A DNA stretch of 64,000 bases from Anoplolepis gracilipes. Lineage: Eukaryota > Arthropoda > Insecta > Hymenoptera > Formicidae. The stretch covers positions 10,211,001 through 10,275,000 of the forward strand of contig NC_132974.1 in NCBI RefSeq assembly GCF_047496725.1, written 5' to 3'. Numbering within the stretch: the stretch's first letter is position 1; each line of letters opens with the position of its first letter. Positions 39,690-53,954 of this stretch are shown here, one piece after another. The notes below the pieces were generated by a model. That model was given only the letters and a program-made list of their open reading frames with translations. It was not told the origin of the DNA and ran no database searches. Position numbers and translations under genes: made by a program.

Positions 39690-40815
39690 ATTTACCCAAA
39701 TGTCTGTTCGTTCATCAACCATAGAGTAACTCTCAACGTTGAATAATTCTGGTGCTCTATATGGCATAGAGCATCTCTCGGCTGCTAAATCTTGTAAAAC
39801 CCGTGCAGCTTGAGTACCACATACTTGAACTTTGGCGGTTGCCATGGAACCTAAACAGATTTAGTATTTGATGAGAAAAGAATTGCCATTTAATAACCAA
39901 CTGTATTAAGATGTAGTAAAATATAATCTACCTAAATCCATAATGACAGGTGTCCCGTCATCACTAAGAACTATATTTGCAGTTTTCAAATCTCTATGAG
40001 CAAGAGGTTCTGGTTTAAGCTCATGAAATGCTTTCACACCTTCGCAAATATGTAAAAAAATGTTGAGAATATCTATAGGACTCATGTAATCGCAATTCTT
40101 TGCTCGTCGTTCCAGTTCATTTGCTAAAGTTCCTTTCTGAAACAGCAACAGTATTGATGAGTTCATAAAACAACTGCAACTTATGTGATATAATATATTT
40201 CTGTTAAAAAAATCGTGTCAACTTGACTTACGTGATAATACGGTAAAACAATCAACACTTCGCTTGTCGTGTTAAGAATTGGATCTGCTGTACCTATATA
40301 TGTCGAATCTATGCATTCTATAACATTCGGATGCTTTATCAGCTTATAATACTCAACTTCTTTCACTGCTAATTGTTGGTCCTCTAATCCATAGCAAACA
40401 ATTTTCTTAATAGCGTATTTTTTGTGCGTAACAACATCCTCGACTAAAAGCACTGTGCTAAACCCACTAAAAAAAAAATAGAAAGTTTTATTACTTGTCA
40501 TACTTTTTTTGAAAATATTCATTACCTTTGTAACTTATGAAAAACTATGAATATTATCTTTTTTCGCAGAAAAGAAGGGAAAAGATTTTTTTTTATTGAG
40601 AAAGATTAGGTTAAATAAATGTTTAGAGAAACTATTTCTACGGATGTTTTATGGGTCATACAAATCATATGGTTATCAACAAAAGTATATAAATTATGAA
40701 AAATTATACGTATTAATAAATTTATTTGCTAAACTTGCCCTTCGCCGAGATGTTCACGGACCCTGTATTTTCTCGAGTTTACCGTAATGGTCTCTTTGGC
40801 GCATATACAACCCAT
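38553..40815 (-). CDS. STK16: Serine/threonine kinase 16 (NAK family)
   Basis: Membrane-anchored kinase linked to Golgi and secretory traffic in animals. Exons (minus): 40815-40739, 40466-40232, 40136-39932, 39850-39696, 39528-39394 and 38669-38553; 307 residues (human 305). The N-terminus MGCIC offers Gly2 for myristoylation and Cys3/Cys5 for palmitoylation, as in the vertebrate protein. The kinase core is complete: glycine loop LGEGGFSTV (23-31), Lys46 in AIK, AHRDLKTANIVL (150-161, Asp153 catalytic), DLGS in place of DFG (171-174, normal for STK16), YRAPEL, DERTDIWSLGC. Intron 1 is GC-AG: the exon ends GAAGG and the intron starts GCAAGT at 40738; only this join restores the glycine loop. 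The start is head-to-head with GSTZ1. Confidence 0.96.
39617..39688. repeat. (AG)n microsatellite inside an STK16 intron
   Basis: About 72 bases of AG on the plus strand, so CT on the transcribed STK16 strand. It begins about eight bases after the donor at 39695 and fills nearly half of a 167-base intron. Confidence 0.95.
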
Positions 40816-41453
40816 TCTTAAAATTAAACTTAGACCTAGACTATTCATTTTCACAGTTGTTTATTATCTCATCGCGATAAAAGTCAAAATAAATCTGGCG
40901 AGAGAAATATCTCGCCGTTCTTCTTCGCTCAGAGCATACAAACACTTTTGACACTTGACTTGACACTTGACACGTCAATTGTAATTGGGTTAAGTTCGAA
41001 ATTTTTGGACATTTTTCATATGACGTTTACCAAGCCTAGAAACCCTCCAATCAAAGAGGCTAATTCTCTTTGCGTCCAATCAGATTTAAGGATGTGGTAG
41101 TACTGCTAGTGAATTTCTGTGATAGTTTAAAATACTGCCACCATGATCGTACTAAAAATCCAGCAAGAGTCTGAATTCTCTCACCTGATGTACCATCTAC
41201 ATATTCGCGTAGTTCTGCTTATTGGAAAGCCGGGCGGCGATTGGCCGGACGAAATGAAGCGGCGGGAAGTGGGACGGGGAGGAACGGCTGGCAATCGAAT
41301 AAAAGGGGGAGGAGGTACAATTTCGCGCATTCACCATTCACCGCGATTCCGAATTATTTCTGACAGATTTGCGACGGCAGGTCGCATATCGAGGGTCGCT
41401 GGCCGGATAACCGAGAGTGACAGGCGAGTACTATCCGCGACGAAGCCGACGAG
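40816..41453. promoter_or_regulatory. Bidirectional promoter region of STK16 and GSTZ1
   Basis: 638 bases separate the two start codons on opposite strands. The GSTZ1 side (41220-41460) is CG-rich. CACTTGA occurs repeatedly at 40943-40978 (GACACTTGACTTGACACTTG), matching the core recognised by NK2-class homeodomain factors. A TATA-like AATAAAAGGG is near 41299. Shared use of the region is inferred from spacing. Confidence 0.55.
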
Positions 41454-44127
41454 ATGTCCGTGATGGGTAAGGTAAGTGAATGACGAGGATTTAACCTTCT
41501 CACGTACGGTAGGCAAGTGCCGAGAGCAACCGGTTGACGCTGCTCGCTCGCTTTCGCGCTCGGTTTCCTCGCCATAACCGGTTGACACACACCGGGTAGC
41601 GAGCCGGCTACACCGGCCACTCGCCTGGAAACCATCCTGTAATTGGCGCCGGAATCGCGATAAGCTCGGATCTCCGGTGTCGTGATCGCGCGAAAATGAC
41701 CCCTATGTTTAGCCGCGACGACGGACGCTCGGATAATTTGCGGAAAAGTATATTTTCCGTATCGCGTGGACGCGGATAATTGAGCTCTATAGCGATCTCA
41801 GTTTCCGATAACGGAATATCGCGAAATATTCTTACCCTTATTTTACTAAGGAAACATCCTCGATGACAATTATAACGCGCCTTGTAATGTACGAGTGTAT
41901 TGTACTTGTGTGTGTGTGTGTGTGTGTGTGCGTGTGTGAGACGATGAACGGCCGATTGTGCGCGCGCGCTCAACTATTTCGCTCGAAATTCCAGCCGGCG
42001 ACTGAATGACAACTTGCGAAATGTCAACGTCTAGGCAATCTCAGAACGATGAATTGAAAGAATATGTTTTGAAATCTTAATTTTTCCAAGAGATATTGAT
42101 ACTTCTAAAAAATATATATACATTTTTTTTACATTTATATCTATTATTTACACATATATAATATATAAGTTACTATACGAGTTAAAATACATTACTTTCC
42201 GATTTTTTTTTTTTGTTAGAATTTTGCTTCTCCACAAAACTATCGAGATCAGAATAAGCTTTTCATCGCTTATGCTTTTAAAAATATATTATATATGTTT
42301 ATAATAAATGATTTTTTATGTGTGATTTTACAGAAAACTTTGAAATGTGCAAATTTATTTTTGTACAACTTGGTTTTAAAATTTTTTTTATATTAAAACT
42401 TATTTTTTTCTAAACTCAGAAAAATTTATTTTCTCTTCTCCAAAAAATGATTATTCTGACGCGTGAAGTATGTAGCTCCGATTATTTTGCATATTGAGAA
42501 ATTGACCGTCATTGTAATATCTTGTCAACGGCTGAAACGAAAACGTTATTTAATAAATGCGCGTTTCAACACTCACGACCCGTTTACATCTGCTGGTTGT
42601 CAAAAATTTTTGTCTAGCGCCGCGAATCTGGTTTTAATAACCGGCCTTAAGGTCAGATGGTTTTTGCCCTGTATTCACATCTTTTTTCGTTTTCTTTTGA
42701 TAGCCCGTGCTTTACTCCTATTGGCGGAGTTCATGTTCTTGGAGGGTGAGAATTGGTGAGTGCAAGCTTTGTTTAATAACATTTATTTTTTATATACATA
42801 TAAATTTCATTTATGTAAAACACACATTAGATACATTTATTTATAGTACCAACTGTACTATAATTTATAATAAATATACAGACAAAAAATTTAAAAGTTG
42901 TATTTTGAATTTCGTTCATAGAATCTTGTGTAACAAATTTTCTTATTAAATAATATTATTAGTAGACAGAATTTCAGTAATGCTGTTCAGACAACTTTTC
43001 TCTCAACAATATGTTTTAAAAAATCTAATAATAATATATTTATCAATAGCATTGAATCTAAAGGAGATACCATATGACATAAAACCTGTGAGTCTTGTAA
43101 AGGGTGGCGGAGAACAACATTCCAATGAATTTCGAGAGATTAATCCAATGGAGCATGTGCCTGCACTCCATATTGACAATCATACATTAATAGAGTCTGT
43201 AAGTATACTTGGTTATTTATTATTGGTTACAGCAATTATTCTTCAAAATTTTTAATAATATGAGCGATCTCTTCTCTACAGCTAAATATTCTGCAATATT
43301 TGGAAGAGACTAGGCCAAATCGGCCATTGATGCCAGCAGATCCTGTTAAAAGGGCTAGAGTAAGAGAGATTTGCGAGGTGATTGCCAGTGGCATACAACC
43401 ATTGCAAAATCTTGTTGTTCTAATCTATGTCGGAGAGGAACGTAAAAAAGAATGGGCGCAGCACTGGATCACTAGAGGATTTACAGGTATTTAAATACAG
43501 ATTAACATAGATTAAATCTTCATACGAGTTTAATAGACTGCAATAAATGATAAACTTTCCTGTTTTCTATAAAAACTTTTGTCTGAGGTTGAAGTAAACA
43601 ATTTTTATATATAATGATATATAAGTAAGTATATGTTTTATATATACGTAATAATCAATTAACTACAAGTTATATGATTTTTATCCTTGATATCGTCTTT
43701 TTACACTTGTAATACAAAGACTACGAAGGTTTGCAATTATAATTATCATACATATATATCTAAGCATATTAGGAAAAAATGTTAGATAACATTGGTATCT
43801 CTGGAAAAAGACAGATTAATTGTTGTTAATGAATCAAGTAGCGACAACATATTTGTTCATATAATAATGCTGATACATTAATAATGTTGATTTTCAGCTG
43901 TGGAAAAGTTGTTATCGTCGAGTGCGGGTAAATATTGCGTCGGCGACGAGATTACGTTAGCAGACTGTTGCCTAGTGCCACAGATATTTAACGCACGAAG
44001 ATTTCACGTCGATTTGAGACCTTTCCCGACGATTCTGAGGGTGGACCGTCATTTGGAGCACCATCCGGCCTTTACCGCAGCTCATCCCAATAACCAGCCC
44101 GACTGTCCGCCCGAGGCGACCAAGTAG
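41454..44127 (+). CDS. GSTZ1: Maleylacetoacetate isomerase / glutathione S-transferase zeta
   Basis: Converts maleylacetoacetate to fumarylacetoacetate with glutathione, the penultimate step of tyrosine and phenylalanine breakdown. Exons: 41454-41471, 42704-42755, 43050-43198, 43282-43486 and 43898-44127; all phases agree; 217 residues (human 216). The zeta-class active site SSCSWRVRIAL is at residues 15-25 (Ser15, Ser16, Cys17), with the glutathione-binding stretch NPMEHVPALHID and ES at the exon 3/4 join. The C-terminal all-helical domain has RPNRPLMPADPVKRARVR, GIQPLQNLVVL and KYCVGDEITLADCCLVPQ. The first exon encodes only MSVMGK; its ATG is the only one in frame and sits beside a strong GTAAGT donor. 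No targeting peptide is evident, so it is cytosolic. Confidence 0.96.
41907..41938. repeat. (TG)n microsatellite
   Basis: About 32 bases of TG with one CG interruption, in the first intron of GSTZ1. Confidence 0.9.
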
Positions 44128-47117
44128 CAAGCGAGGCAGACCACCCTTTTCCTCTTCTAATTCTTTAGGAGAGTGAAAAGAGGTGGTCCAAACATCATGT
44201 GGTCTCATAGTGACAAAAGGTGACACGAGATTCATTCATGCGTTCTTTGCATATTTCACGTGCACTTGGGATCGCACCTATCATTTTGATTAATCAAGTT
44301 TCTTGTTTCTATATCATAATTAAAATTGTTAAATCTAGAAACGAGAGGATAGCAAAAAATTGCTAAATCAAATACGTAATGAAAATTCATTGCGCGTATC
44401 TTTGATTATGCAAGTGGGTTTTTAATCATTACAATAGTGAGCATACGAGAAGGTTGACTTTTAACTCGTACTATCAACCAATATATAACGGTATTTATAT
44501 ACCACCAAGAAAAATTGTCTGATATTGGTTGCACCTTTTATCACTTATGAACTGCATATCGGTACTGAAATGGTTAACCGTTAACAACAAAAGCGAGTAT
44601 TGGGCGATGATTTTGATTTTAGATCATATCGCTTATGTTTAAAACAACAGACTCGCACCATTTCTGTACTTGCAAGGAAAGGGAAAGAAATATTGGCCTA
44701 TTTTTTAAGTTTTGTTATGTTTTTATACAATTTTACACGATCGATCGAAATTTATTTTCATGCGGTGTGTATTTTCATACACACGATATTTTACAAAGAT
44801 ATATTATTGACCTATTTTGAATAGGTTCTGTTTTGAAATCAAAAGTTTACTTTTTATATACTTATTATAATTTTTTATTTTTGACTTTTTTACTTACATA
44901 GCATAAGAGAAAGAAAAAGAAATGGATGTTGCTATTAAATCCTAGCGAATACCCCGATATTTTCGCTGATATGTAGAGTGATAACTCTCGTATTTACGCG
45001 ATAATACGAAGCACACACAAATAAATCCATAACGCGAAATGATCAAATATTTGAAGGGAAACGTGTAATAAGGGAATGCGCTCTGCTCAATATCTCCCAG
45101 AATACCGACGAAAAAAGTACAAATCGCACATTTTCTTTGATATCCCAGTCGTAGAGTAAGTACATTGATTATTGTTTGTTTTTGTTTTTTTAAATTTTTA
45201 TTTGCACTTTTGCATTGAAATAGCCAATAATTCCAATATTTGATCGATGTTTACGCTTTATCTTGTTCCAAGATAATTTAATACACAGCAGCCTATGTAT
45301 AATAAGATATATGTTAAAACAGGTTTTTTTCTCCAAGTGGTTACACTTGACGTCCTTTATATCTTTTTCTTTTTATAAAAGTAATTGAAAAAATTTTTTG
45401 CTTATATTTTGAAAACGTTTAAGCAATATTTTCGCAATAAATGCGAATAAGACAAACAGATCGTCGTATTTTTTTTTTTTATATGTGATGCCATGTATAT
45501 TTTTTTTTTTTTTTTATTGATAAAATGAATTTTTAGGCTTAAACAATATTTCTTTATCAAAAACGTACCAAACTTCTCGACGATACGGTGTATTTTTTAA
45601 GACTTATAAAAAACGGATTTGCTACGTAACTATAGTTAGATAATCTGTGATTCGAAATTATGTTGTGCAGAAATATGTTGTCCCCCCGAAGCGAGACGTT
45701 GATGCGAAGATTAGAAATGTGCCATTGTAATGCCGTAGTACAATCGCGAACAATTTCAAACACAAACGAGAGAGATACGTGTGTCGACAGAATCAAAGTG
45801 TATATTTATACTCTTACAAATAGTTTTCCTGGTTCAGAGCATGTAAACAGAGAGATATCGATATTTTTCACAAATGTTTTTTATAGAATCGTTCTCATTG
45901 TAAAGCTGTGTTATATACATAGCCCTCGTGTGCCCTTCGAGAAATTTTATAAATGCAAACGTATCGTTCGTCAAAAAAAGTCAAGTCCTGTAGATATATC
46001 GAACACGACCGATCTCTGAAGGCCGATAATCAACTTACACTTGGCATTCTTCCTTATTGCCGCGTTATCCTTCTTCTCCTTGTTTTGCGAACGTTATAAC
46101 ATTTGCACATACTTGGAATTTCACGTATCTTATAAAATCGATGATTTCTCGTATATCGTGCACGTCATAACTGCCTTTTTGAGACTTTGACGAGTACTTC
46201 TTCCAGCTGTAGCCTCCAGCCTTCGCAATTATTTTTCTATAGCAGATATAGTATCGTGTAACGAAGGTATTTCTCTTTGTGCACTTTCCAATGGTGGATT
46301 AAGGATCAAATCAGTCACAGGGTGTCCCACAGTTAAACCATCAACAAGTTTTGCCAGCGAAAAACATTTCATTATCGCGTTACATTAAAGAAATTAAGTT
46401 TGTCACTTTATTTTATTTTAATTCAATGAATACCAAATTAATCTTATCGATAAAATTGAATTTTTATCGCGAATCTTGCATGACACATTTGCTTTCACAT
46501 TTTCATATGTAATATTTTTATTATAATTTTTTAATAAACCGTTATTCATAAAACACTAACAAAACTGTCGACTGTTTAACTTTGAGACACCTTGTATAAG
46601 GATCGTCGCAATTGGAGACGTTGTCCCATGTCGCGCAGTACTTCGAGACGAATAAGAACACGCGTGTTTATACACACGCTCACACATAGACGTATATTAA
46701 TCGACCGAGTGATTAGATAATAATGTATATAATCTTTGTACGCGAGCCACACATTCCCCTCCCACAGACCCACTCTACAAATATCCGCAGTACCAAGGTT
46801 GAAACAACCATACTCGAAATCGATCGAAACTCTCATGCGTGTTTGCTACGTTTTGATAACAGCGCCTATGCATATTATGTGATGATTCGAGAGAGTTATG
46901 TGCGTAGAAATGTGCGAGTTAGGAGGATCCTGTCGTAATAAACGACGATCTTTGGCGTTGAATTAAGGGTCAACGGATGAGATCTCGTATCCGAATGTGA
47001 TCTTACGCCCGTTTATCGAATTTTGTACCCGAGTTACGAGAACTCGTAACGCGACAAGTTAATAATTTTGTCGAAAACGAGCTGTGTTATTTGTAATTAT
47101 CGCGGTAGCTCTTATAT

Positions 47118-47122
<5 letters not shown>

Positions 47123-47157
<35 letters not shown>
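47123..47157. repeat. (AT)n microsatellite
   Basis: About 35 bases of alternating AT. Confidence 0.93.
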
Positions 47158-47158
<1 letters not shown>

Positions 47159-49098
47159 TGATAATTAGTTTCGAAAGATTGCAATTCCGTAAGATATAAA
47201 GTCGACTTATGATTAAACATTAAACAAAGAATACAATTTTCTCATCTATTTAGCAGCCTCGGAACTTAATTCATGAAAAGATAGAAAGTTGTTTATTATT
47301 TAGAATATTAATTTAGTCCTCCTCTCTTTCCAAGAATTCTCTCTGATTTAAATAAGTAACTTGCAAATCTTTTATTTTTACTAAACAAAAAATGTCCCAA
47401 ACTGCTTTTGTGTTTTTTACTTCTCCCTAAAGAGTAAAATCAACATTTTATTTGTATACTTATCTTTTGTAGAGTCGAGGAGAAGATCTCTTGATTTTTC
47501 GATGATTTGATTTTTGTCTTATAATTCTTCTTTTGCTACAGATAAAAAAAGCCCTGCTTCTGTTGATCCTTCTGTAAAGATCCTTCGCTACTTATAGATC
47601 TTTCAACGAGCTGGCGTATATCCATATAACATATGCGTGAGAAATATAAAAGCGATGCTCGCATTTTGCAAGAGAGAGAGAGCAATGAAGGAATATCAAT
47701 TGTATTATTTTTCTTATTGTATACTTAAGTTTCGATCTTCCTTTTCTTCCAGCCGTTATCCACGCATTATGCGTTTTATTTTACAATTTAACTTTAAGAA
47801 TGTGAGCTTGGTTTTTGTAACGTTCTTACGAATCCATGAATATCGCTGTATAACTCGATCGAAAATAATATGGCAATAAACGCACCATATAATTTTCTCC
47901 CGTCGCAATAGTTCTAAATCGATTCTTATATAGACGACGTAACATTTTTTACGCGGAAGGATGCATGTGAGGCCGCTTAGGGTGAACAAATGAGAGCATG
48001 TACAATAAATGTAGCGACTGACACGTCGAGCTCTTCGACGCGAGGAAGAGAGTACGAGGGGCGCGTAGATATTTTGTAAGCGAGAAAAAAATAATGTATG
48101 TTTACACAATGCTTATAAAAAAAATTCTGTGTCAATAGTGTATGTATAACTACATTCGTGGTAGAGTCGCGAAGGAAAGAGAAAGATCAAAACAGTAAGT
48201 GCATTCGTAATTGTACCGTCATTATAGCCGAATAAAGCTACGTTTGGTCTGTAGTGGCATATTTTTTACTATGAGCGAGCTTTGATGTAACAAAAAGGTC
48301 TACAAATATATATAAACGCTAATGATTACTTTTAACGTTTCTTATTATGTCCGCCGTGAAAATTTTTGCAAGCTTTATATTTCTCTGCTTTTGCACAATC
48401 CTAAATTATTCCCAAGTATAAAAAAAAATTACTTAAATATCCCTTTTTACTATGATTAAATATAATGTTTTTAATGTTCGAGGGATATTTTCGTTGCAAC
48501 ATAAATACATTTATTTATAAAAGAAGCGATAAAAATAAATATCTGACTTACCAATGGAAACTGCATCAAACACTTTACCTTGCTGTGGTTTTCTCGAGTT
48601 GTCTCCTTAAAAAGAAAAAAAAAAAATTCTCTTGGACAAATCGAATCGCGTGGAACGATAACTCACGATATTTCGCCATAAATCGATATAAAGTGCGCGC
48701 AAGAGCTCGAAATAAACTGTCGGGACTGATTATAATTATCTGTACAAAAATAGTTTTTTATTTCTTACTTCTTTAGAGTTTACATTACATATCTTTCTCT
48801 TTTATCAAAAGCTCGATAATATCGTTCGAAATAGACCGTATAACTCGATCGTCGGTGCTCTGCCCGCTGATATCACCTCATCCGTCTTATTTACAAACAA
48901 TTCGTCGTGTAAAAAAAATACAATCCTTCATTTTCTACTGACTAGTTAGAAGAGACTATAGCGTCTCTTATACGCTCGAGATTGTACACTTAATGGAATG
49001 TAAAACGAGAAGAAAAAAAAAAAAGAAAAAAATATGTGTGTATCCATAATTAATTACGACATACTTAATGAGATACACATGTATATATACAAGAAGAT

Positions 49099-49102
<4 letters not shown>

Positions 49103-49138
<36 letters not shown>
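49103..49138. repeat. (AT)n microsatellite
   Basis: About 36 bases of alternating AT followed by TTTAAATA-type repeats. Confidence 0.93.
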
Positions 49139-49141
<3 letters not shown>

Positions 49142-52100
49142 AATATATTTAAATATTTAAATATTTTAATATAAAAGCCGTGATATGCGAAACAATTCGC
49201 CTGTGTACCTTAACATATCACAAACTTTATTGACAAGGATTTGTTGATATCGACTTATGTCCTCAATCTTGAAATCGACCAGACACGCATATATAATCGC
49301 GTTTCACTTGATATTGCCACGAATACTGTATATCTACATCGAACGATTCTCTTTTTCACGCACAATGAAATCTGCGTTTTCTATTTCGCCGCCGCGTAAA
49401 GATCTTACAATCTCTGGGATCAACGGTACAGTTGCGAGTACATCGCGTTACACAATATTTTACCGCGAGAGAGACACTATTAAAAATTTCTGCTCGTCCT
49501 CCGCGCTTCATTGTGGAAATTAAAATAATAATAGCAATATACACAGAGGATGAACCCTTCAAAAAACATTAATATTAACGATAATTGCAACCTTCCGTCT
49601 TTCTCTTTGAAAACAGGTCTCAATTAACTTTAACCGATGTTTAATGGAGATTTTTTTAATAATAATAACATAATTATAAATGCTATGCGCGCGATCTACC
49701 CATCTGTACCGTTGTGATATGTTTTGCTTTTTTTCCTTTTTTTTTTCTCTTTTTTTTTTTTGTCGAAATTTGGAAGGCTGTCTCTCGTTCCCGTTCGTCG
49801 CGAATCCATCGCAGTCTAATCGTGTGGGATATTAGATACAGACCTTCCCAATTTCCACAAAATTACAATCGTACTTCATTATTTCGATCGAGTATATAGA
49901 ACAGAAGAGACCAGAGCGTGTTACCGAGAAATTCAGCCGGGGGATTTTTTTTTTTGGTGAATGAAGAGAGAGAGACGATGAACGCGTATGATGTGATCAT
50001 ACTGCGACACTGAATGGACAAATGGATGGATGGACGGTGGCCAGGTCATGAAATGAAGAACAACAGAATGCATTTAATGAGCGATTGTTTATTATGCTCT
50101 TATTATGGTCACTTGTCATACAGGTAACGATGCTTCTCAATGAGTGAAAATAGTTAATATATTATGTTTGTTTGTTTGCTTTTTTTTTACTTTTATATAA
50201 TTATTCAACATTGAATGGAGATAAATTGAGAGATGATGAAAGAATAACAATTTATGGATGCAAATAAATGTGGTTAGAGTGTAAAGTAATAATATTATAA
50301 GATTAGCCCTTCGGAAAGAATGCTCGTGTGTGAACTAAATTATATACTTCATCGATAACAATAATAGTGGTGCCCATTAAAAAAGAGGTCACGTCGGGAT
50401 CAAAGAGCAATTAATTAAATTTCGTCGACGAGCGCGAAAGTGCAAAAGTAAAATCATCGCTCCTCGCGGTCGATCAATAAATAGAGAATTCTCTGTAAGC
50501 CTTACGAGCTGTACGAATATGCTCTTATCAAGTTCACTTGACAAAATTGCGTCTAGATTTGTCGTCTTTTCATCGTCGCGTATAGTCCCTTATACACATA
50601 ATATATCTCTTTGAAATATTTTACGATAATCCACGGTATCGTTGATCGTTGGATGCTATTGATATCCAAAATGCGAAAAACAGTATTATTTTGCAATTTT
50701 TTAGATGCATTAATTTTTTCTTGGCATTACACAACTATTTTTTTTAGGTAGAATAATATTCAGATTGACATAATGCCAAGAAACACGGCTGTTGATAATT
50801 AATTGACATTTTATCCGATGCATAATCTTTACGGTATTTTCTCTACCGTGGATAGAAAGGAGAGGAACTTATGAAAGTGTTTCTCGAAAGCGATTCGCTT
50901 TCGTAAGTTGTCAATATTCGTGTGTTCTGGCATCGCATTCCTACACTTGCTTAATTAGAAATTAAATATATCACTTTTTGTTCAACGGCGTTTTTTAACA
51001 TCGTACAATGTTGTAAGTATCGAAATATACGACCGTTAAAAAGCCATTAAAAAAGTATCAAATAATTGAATTGATTTTACATTATGATAATAGATTAAAT
51101 AAAAATTCGACGATTATATACGTCTTGTCTTTTGTGAATTTTTTTGCCTTAATTTACGAAACAATCATCAAGTAATCATCGCAGTGAAATCAAAATCAAC
51201 GATACCGTGGACGATATTCTCTCGAGGATTACAATCTTTTCGCCTATTTATCGCTTTATCGGGTCCTTGCTTACTTGTCTAAATATCCGTACCTTCCGAA
51301 GAGTTACGACTACTTTTACCACTAACTTAGCGTAAATATCGATAATCTTATAGCTCTCTCCCTCTGTCTAGTAAGGAGTTGAATATCGCAATACCCTTTT
51401 TTTCCTATATTTTTTTTCTCTCCCTCTCTTCGCGGAGGCGAGACGCCTCGGAATATTAAAAAATACGCAATTTTGCCCATTGCTCGTAATGCACCGTCGT
51501 TCTCGTTTTCGTGTTCGAGACAAGGAAAAAGAAAAACCGAACCGTGTGTGTACAATTATAGCATAAAATGTATAATGATGTGTGTGGGTTCTTTTCTTTT
51601 TTTTTCTAATCGTGTGTATGTGTGTGGCATAATTCGTTTCAAACTCGGTAAAACGCATGATGATGAGGAAAGAACGCACTGTCGCATGTATGTGTATATG
51701 TATGTGTGTACATGTATGTTACGTGTATATATGTCCTTAAATTATTTTATAGCCGAAGGAATGTAAGGTACAATACTCTTGATCGTGTAATTTCATTATC
51801 GGTGCGAGACGAATAAATCTCTCTATGGTACCTTCGCAGCCAGCTGCTCTCTCTTTCTCTCTTCCTCTCTCGCTTTCATATATATCTCGATTATATATAT
51901 GTAATATATATATATATATATGTATATATATATTATATATGGAAGATAACACTATTTTCTCTCTTTTTCTCTCGATCTAATAATTCGCCAAGTACGCCGT
52001 AAATTAGACGCACAAAAAGACTTATCTCATCGCGAAAGTGAGGCGCAAACGCGCGTTCTCTCTGTTTCATTTGTTGCAGGATCCTCTCTATTCGTGTGTA

Positions 52101-53152
52101 GGCATGCAATTTTGACATTATACAATGTGTATGCGTGGTATCCGTGTGTATGTGTATGTATATATGTGAACGAGTCGTGATGGTGTGGGATGAGAGCACA
52201 CGCGCACCCACGTGCACTTGCGACTTATAGCAATATACTACTTATACTCAACAAGGTACTCAATAGTTTCCTCTTTCTCTCCCTTTCTCCCACTCTTTGT
52301 CGCTACTTTATTTGTTTTTTTTTTTTAAATATTCTCCTTTTTTTTAAATCCCCGAGCTGCTATGTGCTACTTCTACCTCAACAACAACGATCTCACGTCT
52401 TGTGTAATTTTTTTTTTCATATTTCTTCTCTCTTACATTTATACGCTCTTACCCAAAATAATATACCATATTAACAGCCTAACTCTATTATAATATTCTC
52501 ACTTCCGATAAAATAACATTACATACAATTTTTGTACAACCCTCTTAATTATTTTGTAACGAATGTGTGTTCTAGTTGTCGCGCGGACACACCACTTAAC
52601 GTCGCCTCGTTATGTGCGTTTCGATACATTAATTTTCTTTCTTTTTTAATTGATTTTATTCTTTTCCCTCCCTCTCTCTTTCTCTCTCTCTCGATTAAAT
52701 GACCTTTCCACACTACTTTATGAGAATGATGCTGAACTAGATAAACGAAGATCGTGATATGGGAAATATATATATCTCATGTCGTGGCTAATCGAATGAT
52801 TTTTGAGTGCTGCAATCTTCGATAATTTGTATATCTTTCGTACTACATATATAATAAAATTTCGCTTCCGCTATTGTCAATCGATGCGATACACGATAAA
52901 TAATTTCTTCTTTTTTTTTTTTTTTTGCGACGTTCTCTATAACGATATATCTTAGTGTAACATGTTCCTTAGCGTAATATATTACGTTTTACATTGATTT
53001 CCTTGGCTATCTTGGCGAATTCGCCCTATCGTTTAAACATTTGATTATAGCGAACGATTGCAAAAAAGTGGCAGTAAACTAACAAGTATAGATAAGTAAA
53101 ACTCTTAATATAGAGACAAATGCAACATTCTTTCTGAAACAATAATTGATTG

Positions 53153-53153
<1 letters not shown>

Positions 53154-53187
<34 letters not shown>
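53154..53187. repeat. (AT)n microsatellite
   Basis: About 34 bases of alternating AT. Confidence 0.93.
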
Positions 53188-53188
<1 letters not shown>

Positions 53189-53639
53189 CAAATGGCTAAC
53201 ACTTGTATATATATTTATGTATTTTCTCTCTTTTCTAATTTATTTGAAATGTAATATTCATCGATCCATTAGGCCTTCGATCTGCCTTTCGGTATAATAG
53301 ACCTTCGACATAAATTCCTTTTGATGATGATTTTTGAAAATGTTCGCGCAATGTTATTGAATTTATTTTTCTAATAAATTTCGGCTAAATCGATTTTCTC
53401 TCTTTTTCTTTACGGCCAACAATCGTAAGGATTAATTTTGATCAGATTCACCGTGCGGGATATTACTCCAGAAATTGTTGCACCTTTGACTTTTTTTAAT
53501 TATTATCGTCGATCGTGTAGGACAAATTATGGAGGAAGATATACGCGAAAGAAAACGTGTGAAAGGAAAAAAAAAGTTAGGAAACGCAAACACGTGCACA
53601 ACGCGACAATGTCGGAATTATAAATGTCCATTATAAATA

Positions 53640-53662
53640 ACTCTCTCTCTCTCTCTCTCTCT
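53640..53662. repeat. (CT)n tract
   Basis: Short CT run on the plus strand, one of several in 51-58 kb with the same strand orientation. Confidence 0.9.
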
Positions 53663-53916
53663 GTCTCCCTTTCTCTCAATTTGCAGCTCAGTGTCTATTA
53701 CAGCAAAAGCGTTAAATCCTTTTCCCTCTTTATTTATCCTCGTAATATTCCTGGCTGCTGCGAGAGTCCCCGTTTTACTGCAAACTAAGAATATAGGAGT
53801 ACATAAATAGTATCTCGTAAAATATATACTCCATAACAATATATTACATATATTATATTATATATACATTACATAATATATTATATGTATTACATAATAT
53901 ATTACATAATATAATA

Positions 53917-53954
<38 letters not shown>

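Noticed and set aside
45660..46019. 119-codon plus-strand frame
   Set aside because: Starts with ATG and is fairly balanced, but there is no known motif and no splice context; kept as non-coding.
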